From the NCBI GenBank assembly GCA_942491185.1, contig CALOAB010000004.1, forward strand, positions 354,186-418,185: 64,000 nt of DNA. Direction: 5' to 3'. Below, piece after piece: positions 38,606 to 47,386 of the stretch (its first letter is position 1; each line of letters opens with the position of its first letter). A program made the position numbers and the translations under genes. The notes beneath the pieces are model-generated. The model was given only the letters and a program-made list of their open reading frames with translations. It had not been told where the DNA came from and searched no databases. Origin of the DNA: SLRI01 sp942491185 (GTDB taxonomy: Bacteria > Pseudomonadota > Alphaproteobacteria > Geminicoccales > Geminicoccaceae).

Positions 38606-38619
38606 CTAATCTAGATTAG
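38606..38619. promoter_or_regulatory. Perfect 14-bp palindrome, possible operator
   Basis: CTAATCTAGATTAG is perfectly symmetrical and AT-rich in a GC-rich genome. It lies 84 bases upstream of the start of the sigma-like gene (minus strand) and 15 bases left of the MITE-like element. Confidence 0.4.
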
Positions 38620-38633
38620 CAAGAATGATACTA

Positions 38634-38936
38634 TGAGCCTGCCCGAAAAGCTTCCGAGGCATTTCATGAGCTTGGCAGCGAGCAGATGCGAGGAATTGGT
38701 CGGTCGTCGATGCTGACGAGCATCGTCGGCGCCGACAAGCGGCGACAAAGCCGTGGAGCTGCGGGGTCCGCACAGCCCCGCAGCGTGCCAAGCTCACCTG
38801 CGGTCAGCTTGCGATCGGCTCCGGCCTTGGTCGCCGAGCTTGCCCGATGCCCCAGCATCGGGCCGCGCTCGGCTCCAGCAAGGGCGGTCGATCGCAAGCT
38901 CGATGAAATGCCTCGGAAGCTTTTCGGACAGGCTCT
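38634..38936. mobile_element. MITE-like element with 33-bp terminal inverted repeats
   Basis: Arms 38635-38667 and 38903-38935 are inverted repeats of 33 bp with one mismatch (they start GAGCCTG then C/T, CCGAAAAGC). The 303-bp unit is flanked by TA on both sides (38632-38633 and 38937-38938), consistent with a TA target duplication as in IS630/mariner-type elements. The interior has no transposase frame. It resembles a non-autonomous derivative of an insertion sequence. Confidence 0.75.
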
Positions 38937-39150
38937 TAGGGTGCTGCTTGCTCAGGGCGCGCATCGACGAAGAGGTCAAGCGCAACGCCAGACAGGCGAT
39001 CTTGGGTCATCAGAGGCCGGCTCGATGGCGGCTTGCCGCGTGCCGATGCCGACGACGCCGCAAACCCGCATGTCCGCTTCGCGCCCAGGCGATCGCCCAG
39101 GTCCGTTTGCGTGCATCAGGGCGCGACGCAGCCGCATCGGATCCAGCACC

Positions 39151-40053
39151 ATGACCGAGACCGTCGTCAGCTCAGCCACGAAGACCGTCCGCATCGGCTT
39201 CGATGCGCCTTTTTGCGTCATCGGCGAACGGATCAACCCCACCGGCCGCAAGCGACTGGCAGCCGAGATGGCCGCCGGCGACTTCACCACGGTCGAGGCC
39301 GACACGCTGGCCCAGGTCGCCGCCGGCGCCCAGATGCTCGACGTCAATGCCGGCATCCCGCTCGCCGACGAGCCGGCGATCCTCGCCAGCACCATCCAGC
39401 TGGTCCAGTCCCTGACCGACCTGCCGCTCTCCATCGACAGCTCGATCGTCGCAGCATTGGAGGCCGGCCTCGCCGTCTACCAGGGCCGCCCGCTGGTCAA
39501 CTCGGTCACCGGCGAGGAGGAGCGCCTCGAGGTCGTCCTGCCGTTGATCAAGAAATACGACTGCGCCGTGGTCGCCATCTCCAACGACGAGACCGGCATC
39601 AGCGAGGACCCCGACGTCCGCTTCGCGGTGGCCAAGAAGATCGTGCAGCGCGCCCAGGATTTCGGCATCAAGCCCTGCGACATCGTCGTCGACCCGCTGG
39701 TCATGCCGATCGGCGCCCTGGGCCAGGCCGGCAACTCGGCCTTCCGCCTGATCCGTCGGCTCCGCGAGGAGCTGAAGGTCAACACCACCTGCGGCGCCTC
39801 GAATGTCAGCTTCGGCCTGCCCAACCGCCACAGCCTGAACGCCGCCTTCCTCTGCATGGCCGCATGCGCCGGCATGACGTCCGCCATCATGAACCCGCTG
39901 CACGCCGAGGAGATGGGTGCGGTGATGGGCGCCGACGTCATGCTCGGCAAGGACCGCGACTGCCGCCGCTGGCTGCGCACCTACCGGGAGCCCCAGGCCG
40001 AAGGCACCGGTGCCCGCGCCGATCGCGGCGAAAGGCGCCGCAAGCGGGCCTGA
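39151..40053 (+). CDS. Methyltetrahydrofolate:corrinoid methyltransferase (DHPS-like)
   Basis: 300 residues from ATG 39151. A pterin-binding TIM barrel: FCVIGERINPTGRKRLAAEM, GAQMLDVNAGIPLADEPAIL, DLPLSIDSSIVAALEAGLAV, LVNSVTGEEERLEVVLPLIK, CDIVVDPLVMPIGA and TTCGASNVSFGLPNRHSLNA. This is the MtgA/MtvA/MtbA-like class that moves a methyl group between a corrinoid protein and tetrahydrofolate in one-carbon demethylation systems (glycine betaine, quaternary amines, aromatic methyl ethers). The next gene (from 40058) is the corrinoid activator, but no corrinoid protein or substrate methyltransferase is present upstream, where the MITE lies. Confidence 0.85.
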   Translation: MTETVVSSATKTVRIGFDAPFCVIGERINPTGRKRLAAEMAAGDFTTVEADTLAQVAAGAQMLDVNAGIPLADEPAILASTIQLVQSLTDLPLSIDSSIVAALEAGLAVYQGRPLVNSVTGEEERLEVVLPLIKKYDCAVVAISNDETGISEDPDVRFAVAKKIVQRAQDFGIKPCDIVVDPLVMPIGALGQAGNSAFRLIRRLREELKVNTTCGASNVSFGLPNRHSLNAAFLCMAACAGMTSAIMNPLHAEEMGAVMGADVMLGKDRDCRRWLRTYREPQAEGTGARADRGERRRKRA

Positions 40054-40057
40054 TGCG

Positions 40058-41997
40058 ATGAGCGAGCAGCCCCTCGTCGTCTTCACCCCCTCGGGCAAGC
40101 GCGGCCGCTTCCCCAAGGGCACAGCCCTGCTCGCCGCCGCCCGCCAGCTCGGCGTCGACATCGACAGCGTCTGCGGCGGCCGCGCCATCTGTGGCCGCTG
40201 CCAGGTGACCGTGGCCGAAGGCAGCTACCCCAAGCACGGGCTGGAGAGCGCCGCCGGCCATCTCGGCCCAACCACCGCCACCGAAACCCGCTTCGACGCG
40301 CGCAAGGGCCTGACAGCCGGCCGCCGCCTCTCCTGCCAGGCCACGCTCGAGGCCGACGCGCTGATCGACGTCCCGCCCGAGAGCCAGGTCCACAAGCAGG
40401 TCGTCCGCAAGCGCGCCGAGGTCCGCGACATCCAGCTCGATCCCGTGCTCCGCCTCCACTATGTCGAGGTCACCGAGCCCGACATGCACGACGCCCGCGG
40501 CGATTTCGAACGGCTCAAGGAAGCGCTCCGCGACCAGTGGGGGCTGACCGAGCTCACCATCGACCTCAAGACGCTGCAGGCCCTGCAAGGCAAGCTCCGC
40601 GCCGGCGACTGGAAGCTCACCGCCATCGTCCACGACCGAAAGCGCATCATCGCCACCCGCCCCGGCTTCTTCGACCAGGCCTTCGGGATCGCCGTCGACA
40701 TCGGCTCGACCACCATCGCCGCCCACCTCTGCGACCTGCAGACCGGCGCCGTCCTCGCGTCGTCCGGCATGATGAACCCGCAGATCCGCTTCGGCGAGGA
40801 TCTCATGTCCCGCGTCTCCTACGTCATGATGCACAAGGGCGGCGACGTGGAGATGACCGACATCGTCCGCGGCACGCTCAACGCACTGTTCTCACAGCTC
40901 GCCGCCGAGGCGATGATCGACCCCAACGACATCTTCGAGCTGGTCTTCGTCGGCAACCCGGTCATGCACCACCTCCTGCTCGGCATCGACCCGACCGAGC
41001 TCGGCGGCGCCCCCTTCGCGCTCGCCACCGACAGCGCCATCGAGCTCTACGCCACCGAGATCGGCCTCACCTCGATCAACGATTCCGCCCGCGTCTACAC
41101 GCTGCCCTGCATCGCCGGCCATGTCGGCGCCGACACCGCGGGCGTGCTGCTCTCCGAAGGCCCGCACCTCCAGGACGAGATGATGCTGGTGGTCGATGTC
41201 GGCACCAATGCCGAGATCGTGCTGGGCAACCGCCGCCGCCTCCTCGCCTGCAGCTCGCCCACCGGCCCCGCCTTCGAGGGCGCCCAGCTCACCTCGGGCC
41301 AACGCGCAGCACCCGGCGCCATCGAGCGCGTCCGCATCGACAAGGACCACCCTCGAGCCCCGCTTCGCCGTCATCGGCACCGACTACTGGTCCGACGAGG
41401 ACGGCTTCGCCCGCGCCACCAGACGCAGCGGCGTCACCGGCATCTGCGGCTCCGGCATCATCGAGGCCGTGGGCGAGATGTACCTCGCCGGCATCATCGA
41501 CCCGGACGGCGTCATCGACGGCAGCCTCGCCGCCAAATCACCCCGCATCGTGCCCGAAGGCCGCACCTTCACCTACATCCTCCACGAAGGCGAGGCGGAC
41601 CAGCCGCAGATCAAGATCACCCAGACCGACATCCGCGCCATCCAGCTCGCCAAGGCCGCCCTCTACGCCGGCTGCCGCCTGCTCATGGACCGCCTCGGCA
41701 TCGACAAAGTCGACCGCATCATGCTCGCCGGCGCCTTCGGCTCCCACATCGACCCCAAATACGCCCTCATCCTCGGCCTCGTCCCCGACTGCCAGCTCGA
41801 CAAGCTCAGCCCCGCCGGCAACGCCGCCGGCACCGGCGCGCGCATCGCGCTGCTCAACACCAAAGCCCGCCTCGAAATCGAAACCCTCGCCCGCCAAATC
41901 GAAAAAATCGAAACCGCCATCGAGCCCAAATTCCAAGACCACTTCGTCGAAGCCATGGCCATCCCCCACAAGACAGCAGCCTTCCCAGAGCTGGCAA
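40058..41997 (+). pseudogene. ASKHA corrinoid-activation/regeneration protein (RamA-like, DUF4445), frame-broken and truncated
   Basis: Starts 5 bases after the methyltransferase stop. An N-terminal [2Fe-2S] domain (DSVCGGRAICGRCQVTVAEG and later SCQAT) is followed by the ASKHA ATPase-like fold: FGIAVDIGSTTIAAHLCDLQ, FVGNPVMHHLLLGIDPTELG, CIAGHVGADTAGVLLSEG, VVDVGTNAEIVLGNRRRLLA. At 41344-41352 one extra base shifts the frame; the remainder (LEPRFAVIGTDYWSDEDGFA, GVTGICGSGIIEAVGEMYLA, IMLAGAFGSHIDPKYALILG) is in another frame to about 41995. There the IS1182-like remnant begins, removing the last residues. It would reduce Co(II) corrinoid to Co(I) with ATP. Confidence 0.85.
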
Positions 41998-41999
41998 AC

Positions 42000-42462
42000 A
42001 TGCCAGCGCAGGATGCCACCCTTGCCGGTCGGTGGTGCCGGCTCGGTGATGCGGGTTTTCCAGGGGCCGTCGTGGAGTTTTTTCAAGCCGTCTCGGCTGT
42101 GGTAGCCCTTGTCGGCGACCAGCTCGGCGGGAGCTTCGACGGTCGGGCTCAGCTTGATGGCGTCGAGCTTCTGCGCCGTCTCTTCGAGCGTCTCCGGCAG
42201 GGTCTTGGTATCGCCACGGTCGGCGTGATGGACGGGAGCGGCGAGAACGGCGCCAGTGTCGAGATCGACGGCATGCTCGGGCTTGTAGGCCAGCCTGGTG
42301 CGGCCGTCCTTCATCCGGGCGATGCGGGCATCACTGTCGGTCGGGCTCTCCCAATCCTCGTTGGAGAGCTTCTTGCCGGCCCGTTTGCGATCGAGCCGGA
42401 TCAGGTCGTCCGCCGTCGGCGTCTCGATTCCGCTCGCCGCAGCCAGCCGCTTCAGCATCTCC
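42000..42462 (-). pseudogene. IS1182/IS5-like transposase, C-terminal fragment
   Basis: On the minus strand this segment reads LKRLAAASGIETPTADDLIR, KKLSNEDWESPTDSDARIAR, MKDGRTRLAYKPEHAVDLDT and LVADKGYHSRDGLKKLHDGP, the DDE core and C-terminal part of a DDE_Tnp_1-type transposase. It continues the fragment at 43797-44325; the IS256-family element separates them at an 8-bp target duplication. After KTRITEP and LRWH the sequence ends at the junction with the ASKHA gene, so roughly the last 100 residues of the transposase are missing. Confidence 0.8.
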
Positions 42463-43796
42463 GGGACTGTCAGGAATTTCGTGTACGGGCCATGACGATG
42501 GAAGGAAGGAACCCTCGCATGGCACGACGCAAAGATCCCGGTCATCGCTGACGAGCTGCTCGACCAGCTCCTGGCCGGCCGTGATCCGCAAGTCGCCCTT
42601 GGCCGGGACGGCCTGGTCGACGAGCTGAAGCGGGCGCTAGCCGAGCGGGCGCTGAACGCCGAGATGGACCACCATCTGGCGGAGGAGGCGGTCGAGGGCG
42701 GCGGCAACAGCCGCAACGGCTATGGCCGGAAGACGGTGCTGACCGCGACCGGCAAGCTGCCGATCGCGGTGCCGCGCGACCGGCTGGCGACCTTCGATCC
42801 GCAGCTGATCGCCAAGTACCGCCGGCGCCTGCCGGGCTTCGACGACAAGATCGTCTCGATGTACGCCCGTGGCATGAGCACCCGCGAGATTCAGGGGCAT
42901 CTGCGCGAGCTCTACGGCATCGACGTCTCGCCCGACCTGATCAGCGCCGTGACCGACGCCGTCCTCGAGGAGATCGCCGAGTGGCAGAACCGGCCGCTCG
43001 AGGCCGGTCTACCCGCTGGTCTTCTTCGACGCGCTGCGGGTGAAGGTCCGGGACGAGGGCATGGTCCGCAACAAGGCGGTCTACCTCGCCCTCGGCGTCC
43101 GTGCCGACGGCCGCAAGGAGATCCTCGGCCTCTGGATCGAGCAGACCGAGGGCGCCAAGTTCTGGCTGCGGGTCATGAACGAGCTGAAGAACCGCGGCGT
43201 CGAGGACGTCCTGATCGCCGTCGTCGACGGCCTGAAGGGCTTCCCGGAGGCGATCACCGCCGTGTTCCCGGAGGCCCAGGTCCAGACCTGCATCGTCCAT
43301 CTGATCCGCAACTCGCTCGACTTCGTGTCCTACAAGGACCGCAAGGCGGTCGCCGCGGCCCTGAAGGAGATCTACCGGGCCAAGGACGCCGACGCCGGCG
43401 CGGAGGCCCTTGAGACCTTCGCCACCGGCGAATGGGGGCTCAAATACCCGGCGATCACGATGTCCTGGCGCCGGCACTGGGCCGGCGGTGATCCCGTTCT
43501 TCGCCTTCCCCGACGACATCCGCCGGATCATCTACACCACGAATGCCATCGAGGCCCTGAACGCCAAGCTGCGCCGGGCCGTCCGCACCCGCGGCCACTT
43601 CCCGACCGACGAGGCGGCGATGAAGCTCTGTTCCTGGTCTTGAACCTGGCCGAGCGGGAGTGGAGAATGCCGCCCAGGGAATGGGCCATGGCCAGAGCCC
43701 AGTTCGCCATCCTCTTCGAAGACCGCTTCCAGATCGCCTGAAACGGCTACGACAATGATCAACCCATGGCCCGTACACGAAATTCCTGACAGTCCC
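42463..43796 (+). mobile_element. IS256-family insertion sequence with 8-bp target duplication
   Basis: Perfect terminal inverted repeats of at least 30 bp begin GGGACTGTCAGGAATTTCGT at 42463 and end at 43796. The target duplication GCATCTCC is present at 42455-42462 and 43797-43804. The 1334-bp element carries one mutator-type transposase and sits inside the older IS1182/IS5-like transposase gene. Confidence 0.92.
42519..43741 (+). pseudogene. IS256-family (mutator) transposase, multiply frame-broken
   Basis: Starts MARRKDP at 42519 and ends AILFEDRFQIA at 43741, about 405 residues if repaired. Recognisable segments: AEMDHHLAEEAVEGGGNSRN, SMYARGMSTREIQGHLRELY, VDGLKGFPEAITAVFPEAQV, QTCIVHLIRNSLDFVSYKDR, TTNAIEALNAKLRRAVRTRG. 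The DDE Asp (VVDGLKG) and the CIVH signature are intact. Frames change at about 42537-42541, 43001-43007, 43481-43490 and 43625-43632, each by one base. Four independent breaks in a recently moved element (perfect ends and target duplication) are unexpected and point to read error. Confidence 0.85.
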
Positions 43797-44325
43797 GCAT
43801 CTCCCGATAACCTTCGCCCGTTTCCCGGCGAACGATGGCACGCAGAGCGGCATTCGCTTCCATCGTCGATGCATCCACTCCGATCCGCGCGCCCTTGATC
43901 AGACCGTGCTCGGCCAGCCGCTGCAAAACCCAGGCGAAGACCTCGTCATGCACCTCCAAAGGCAGACGCGAGCGGGTCCGCGACAGCCAGGAATGATCCG
44001 GCACCCGCTCCCGGCTCTCCAGAAGCAGAAACTCGCGCAGGCTCAGGCTGTCCGCACAACGCCACTCAATCCCGCGCTCGCTGTCGATCCCCTCGAAGTA
44101 GCCCACCAGCAGCATGCGGAAGTAGCGCCCGGGCGGCAGCGACTTGCGACCACGGGCCACCGACGAATAATGCGGCTGGCAGAGCGTCTCGACATGGCGG
44201 TCGAAACCGGCACCACGCAGGATCTCCTGCAGCCGGTCGTAGAACGGATGGCCCTGCGACCGCGGCAGCTCCGACCAGCTCAACAAAAGCTCGCTCTGCC
44301 GCTCCGTCTGACGACCCAACGCCAT
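43797..44325 (-). pseudogene. IS1182/IS5-like transposase, N-terminal fragment
   Basis: From an ATG at 44325 the minus strand reads MALGRQTERQSELLLSWSEL, GHPFYDRLQEILRGAGFDRH, PPGRYFRMLLVGYFEGIDSE, LSLREFLLLESRERVPDHSW and ARIGVDASTMEANAALRAIV (first catalytic Asp), ending YREM at the IS256 junction. This is the N-terminal DUF772-type domain and start of the DDE domain. The rest is at 42000-42462. The element's outer end near 44365-44390 has no obvious matching inverted repeat because the other end is lost. Confidence 0.85.
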
Positions 44326-44401
44326 GCCGTCCCTCCCTGCCGTACCAATGGCACCGAATCACCATCAGGCCGATTTCGTCAACACGCTGTTAGGGAGAAC
44401 A

Positions 44402-44426
44402 CCAGGGGATCATGATGATCCCCTGG
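44402..44426. repeat. Perfect 12-bp hairpin, dispersed intergenic element
   Basis: 44402-44413 and 44415-44426 are a perfect inverted repeat around one base (CCAGGGGATCAT / ATGATCCCCTGG), followed by ACCCC. A related hairpin followed by CCTGGACCCC occurs at 55592-55641. Neither has a T-run, so REP-like is as likely as terminator. Confidence 0.55.
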
Positions 44427-44513
44427 ACCCCTTGCGGTCCTTTCGGTTGGAGGGTGCTGACAGGGCAGCGTGTCATCGGTAACGTGTCGCTGAACGTCAG
44501 TGAGAGCCGGTGC

Positions 44514-44706
44514 ATGACCAAGGAAACGCTGACCATCACCGTTGAAGCGGGGCAAGGCCGAGCTCGAGCGCATGGCCGAGGCGCAGGGCCGCGAGCGCGA
44601 TGCGGTCATCGATGAGGCGCTGCCCAATCGGCTAGACCTACAGGCTCGGCAAACCCGCGAAATCGAAGCCGGACTCCCCGACGCCGAAGTCAGATCACAC
44701 AAGTAA
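44514..44706 (+). pseudogene. Ribbon-helix-helix (CopG/ParD-like) antitoxin, frame-broken
   Basis: ATG 44514 opens MTKETLTITVEAG, the strand of a ribbon-helix-helix antitoxin. An extra G in the G-run at 44548-44552 breaks the frame; the next frame continues KAELERMAEAQGRERDAVID and EALPNRLDLQARQTREIEAG to a TAA at 44704-44706. Repaired length is about 63 residues. No RelE/ParE toxin follows; the next coding sequence on the plus strand is far away, so this is probably an orphan remnant of a toxin-antitoxin pair carried with the adjacent IS elements. Confidence 0.6.
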
Positions 44707-44810
44707 TGGCTAACGAGTGAAGCGTTCCCCCTGAGCCCAAGACCCGGTAATCTTAACAAGGCAGAGTGACTCGAGGTCAAGCGGTTCGGTCTACCCTGAC
44801 GTCTAATTCG

Positions 44811-44878
44811 CGGGGGGGGGGTAAAGATCACTCGGGCGAAGCACCATGGGGGGGGAGGGGGGGGGAGGGAGGGGAGGT
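44811..44878 (+). repeat. Extreme poly-G tracts (G-quadruplex-prone)
   Basis: Runs of 10 G (44812-44821), 8 G, 9 G, 3 G, 4 G and 2 G (44848-44877) separated by single A in the second cluster. No gene is supported here. The tracts sit between the decayed antitoxin and the 3' end of the AT-rich DUF262-AlbA gene. Tract length is easily miscalled. Confidence 0.7.
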
Positions 44879-44949
44879 AGATTGGAGGAGCGGGTTGCGT
44901 TTCAGCCCCCTTCTCCTTCTTGGTTCCATCCATTCCTCCATCTGGGATC

Positions 44950-46747
44950 TCATAAATCAACGCTTAGAGAGGGGAACCGACGAAAAACAGCACTCATCGC
45001 GCTCGCGCCTATAACTTCTTTAGTCGAAGAACCTTCTCTTGCAAAAACTCGCTCGTTAACATGCGAGTAGGTCTTTTGTGGTGGTATCCAGATACAAATA
45101 ACCGAGAGGCCCCGGTAAACGATGCAATCGATCCTTGAAAGGACCGCAGACTTCAAAGGTTCACTCAGCAAGCATTTTCTAAATTTATCTACGATCAGCT
45201 TTTTATAATTGTCCAAGTCGAGGCTCATAATCTTTGCCTCTCGGTCAACCCCAACAACAAATCGCGACCCAATGTGCGCCGATTGAATTCCATCAATCAA
45301 CTCTACTCGTTCTTTATCTTTTTGGCTATCTGCTACGCCGATGAATATGGCACCCTCTTGATCTGGGCCAATATTAGCTATTGCGCATGTCGTCTGAGTA
45401 AGACGCTCCAACAGCTCTTTGTCCCACTCACGCTTAGAATCCAATCGCAGCAAACCCTGTTTGCATTCATACGCGCTACTTTCTATTCGTGATCGCCGAA
45501 TTGAGTTCTCGAAGGGGATCGCGCTTCCAATGCCATGATCAAGGGCCGTTGGCTCGCGTTCGATGAAATATCTTTGAATTAATCCACACGTAAGATCGAC
45601 ATTTTTTTGCCTCGACTCACTTCGAATTTGTCCTGCGGCTACGTTGAGCGGTTTCTGTATGCCTTGAAGTGCCTTCATAATGGAAGTTGAATTATTTGGA
45701 CTTCTTCTTTGTCGAACACATAATTCAAAAATGCCATAAACACCGCATAAAATGCAGTTTTCACTGGATTGCTTCCAGCGTCCGGATGAACGATTCTCCT
45801 AAATGCATTTGGGCTTGATCAAATGATTCTATAGTTTCTCTCAAAATGGAAAGCGTCCCTACAATATCATTTTTCAGCTTCGAAACACCATGCGAAAATA
45901 TCCCCCTCTCTATTTCTTCAAATTGTTCTGCGCCAGCCGTGTAATAAAGATCCAAGCTTGAACCGCTAAATGCAAATGGCTTCTTCTCAAGTATTGTTAT
46001 CACTAGATCGGCAATCATCTGCTCGTCTTCGGAGTCTCTTAATTGCGATCGCCGTAAAATGCCTTGCTTACACCAGAACGTTGCGTCTGCCTTTACGCCA
46101 TACTCAGGCGCTTCGCCACTGACATCAACGCTCACAGACGGCATCTCGGAAAGGTCTAGAAAATCATGGGAAACATCACCACGGATTTCTGTCGCGATAG
46201 CGGTGACAGAACTGGAGAACTCGCTGACGACACCGGCTTGCCGTTTCTCTTGGTCACTTAGCCTGCGGCCGTACGAGTTTATTCGGCCAAAGACTTCGTT
46301 GACAGCTTGTTCATTTGCTGCAGGGAACTCCGTAACGGCAAGAGTGTATTCGAGCAAACTTGCGCATTTCGCCGGAACGAGCAAAGCGTCTGGCTGCCGT
46401 TTGGCCTCGAAATGGCCTTCGTCAGCTAGCTGCTGCGCACGCGCAAGCTGTTTTACGTCAAAGTATTTGCCTTCAATGTCGAATCCGTTCTCGATATAAT
46501 TGAATATTGCGTTAAGACGTTGCATGCCATCAAGGATTTCAAATATTCGCCCTCCCGATGGTTGAGGAGTATAGGCGAGAAGTATGAGTGGGATAGGATA
46601 GCCATGCAAAATCGAGTCGATGAGAGCTCGTTTTTCGTCTGTTGTCCAAACAAGCTTGCGCTGATAGCGGCGATTTACTTTGAAGTTACCACTCCTGTAT
46701 TCTTTGTAGGCTTCTTGGATAGCCATTCCTCGAGGAGTGACGCTCAT
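44950..46747 (-). pseudogene. DUF262 (GmrSD-type) - AlbA/Schlafen-like fusion, putative defence protein, frame-broken
   Basis: Frame one (46747 to about 45770) has a DUF262 domain: VNRRYQRKLVWTTDEKRALI, SILHGYPIPLILLAY, IFEILDGMQRLNAIFNYIEN (D-G-x-Q-R catalytic-type motif) and VFGRINSYGRRLSDQEKRQA. After LEA a second frame carries NPVKTAFYAVFMAFLNYVFD, then a third (to 44950) has FENSIRRSRIESSAYECKQG, ERLTQTTCAIANIGPDQEGA, IFIGVADSQKDKERVELIDG and RFVVGVDREAKIMSLDLDNY, an AlbA_2/Schlafen-like domain. I read this as one protein of about 600 residues broken near 45770 and 45690. A 60-base sample (45121-45180) is 45% G+C, far below its surroundings, so it was probably acquired. Confidence 0.65.
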
Positions 46748-46904
46748 AGAGTTTCCTTTAGTTTCGCGATAGGGGACACGTGGCTGGTTGCCCTTTTCGA
46801 CCGCTTGGGGGCGACCCTCCGCTGCGGCTCTCGACCGCCACCGCGACTGGCACTATACCCGGCGACGGTGACACCAAGTTACAAGGCGAGCCTTCCCGCC
46901 ATCT

Positions 46905-47012
46905 TGCTCTTCCTTAACGTCACCGGCGAAAACGCCATCGGCTGCAAACTCCGGTTGCTGACACCCGTCAAGATCGGCCCGTTCGCCTCGGTCTCACCGC
47001 ATTTCTCTGCCA
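46905..47012 (-). pseudogene. Fragment duplicating the 3' end of the NIPSNAP gene
   Basis: On the minus strand this stretch encodes ETEANGPILTGVSNRSLQPM, closely matching the C-terminus of the NIPSNAP protein at 49134-49460 (ETEANGPILTRVSNQILQPT). The DNA matches 49113-49225 at most positions, including the hairpin remnant with GCCATCTT to its left. No start and no upstream half remain. It marks a partial duplication flanking the P450 region and the DUF262 island. Confidence 0.6.
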
Positions 47013-47131
47013 TTCAGGATTGCCTATAAAGGCGCTTCGATCAACCTTTTGGCGCTCGCCGTGCTGCAGCAAGTTCTTCATCTAGCGGTCATAACGATTG
47101 CTTATGATCGGCTGTCCTGAAGAGGGAATCT

Positions 47132-47239
47132 GTTGCGTATAGCGCAACGGCGGCGGCGATTTGTTGCGTATAGTGCAACAGAACCCGAGACTTGTTGCAT
47201 ATAGCGCAACGGAACCTGGGAAATGTCGCATATAGCGAC
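47132..47239. repeat. Array of four 17-bp palindromes with exact 31-bp period
   Basis: GTTGCGTATAGCGCAAC (47132-47148) recurs as GTTGCGTATAGTGCAAC (47163-47179), GTTGCATATAGCGCAAC (47194-47210) and the shorter GTCGCATATAGCGAC (47225-47239). Starts are exactly 31 bp apart; a degenerate fifth copy follows near 47256. Spacers of about 14 bp are unrelated. Each unit is a GTTGC/GCAAC palindrome around TATA. 31 bp is three helical turns, so all sites face the same side, as in cooperative operator arrays. Confidence 0.85.
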
Positions 47240-47285
47240 TCATTAGCGATGCTTATGTAGCGTATTTCGACTCATTCGGGGGAAA

Positions 47286-47386
47286 CGAACCCGAGAACGA
47301 ACCCGAGCGGCGACGAACGAACCCACGGAATCGACGATCGAACCCGGGAAAACGACGAACGAACCCGGCGTTTGGCGAACGAACCC
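47286..47386 (+). repeat. Six direct CGAACCC repeats, mostly 20-21 bp apart
   Basis: CGAACCC starts at 47286, 47298, 47318, 47339, 47360 and 47380: spacings 12, 20, 21, 21, 20. The last four share an extended (C/G)GACGAACGAACCC or close variant. This is iteron-like spacing (two helical turns). It lies directly beside the palindrome array and 300 bases beyond the end of the P450 gene. Nothing coding is supported between 47012 and 47690. Confidence 0.75.

Noticed and set aside
38939..39020. Possible RelB/DinJ antitoxin fragment (reads LLRARIDEEVKRNA) right of the MITE
   Set aside because: Only about 14 residues resemble the family; no continuation in any frame and no toxin gene.
38686..39150. 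Upstream extension of the corrinoid methyltransferase frame
   Set aside because: It runs through the MITE-like element and has non-protein-like composition; the family N-terminus begins after ATG 39151.
47132..47260. Possible CRISPR array
   Set aside because: Repeats are 17 bp and imperfect, spacers only about 14 bp, and no cas gene is in the window.
47339..47366. tRNA-like T-arm (GGGTTCGATC on the minus strand)
   Set aside because: No acceptor stem, anticodon arm or CCA context; it is part of the CGAACCC array.
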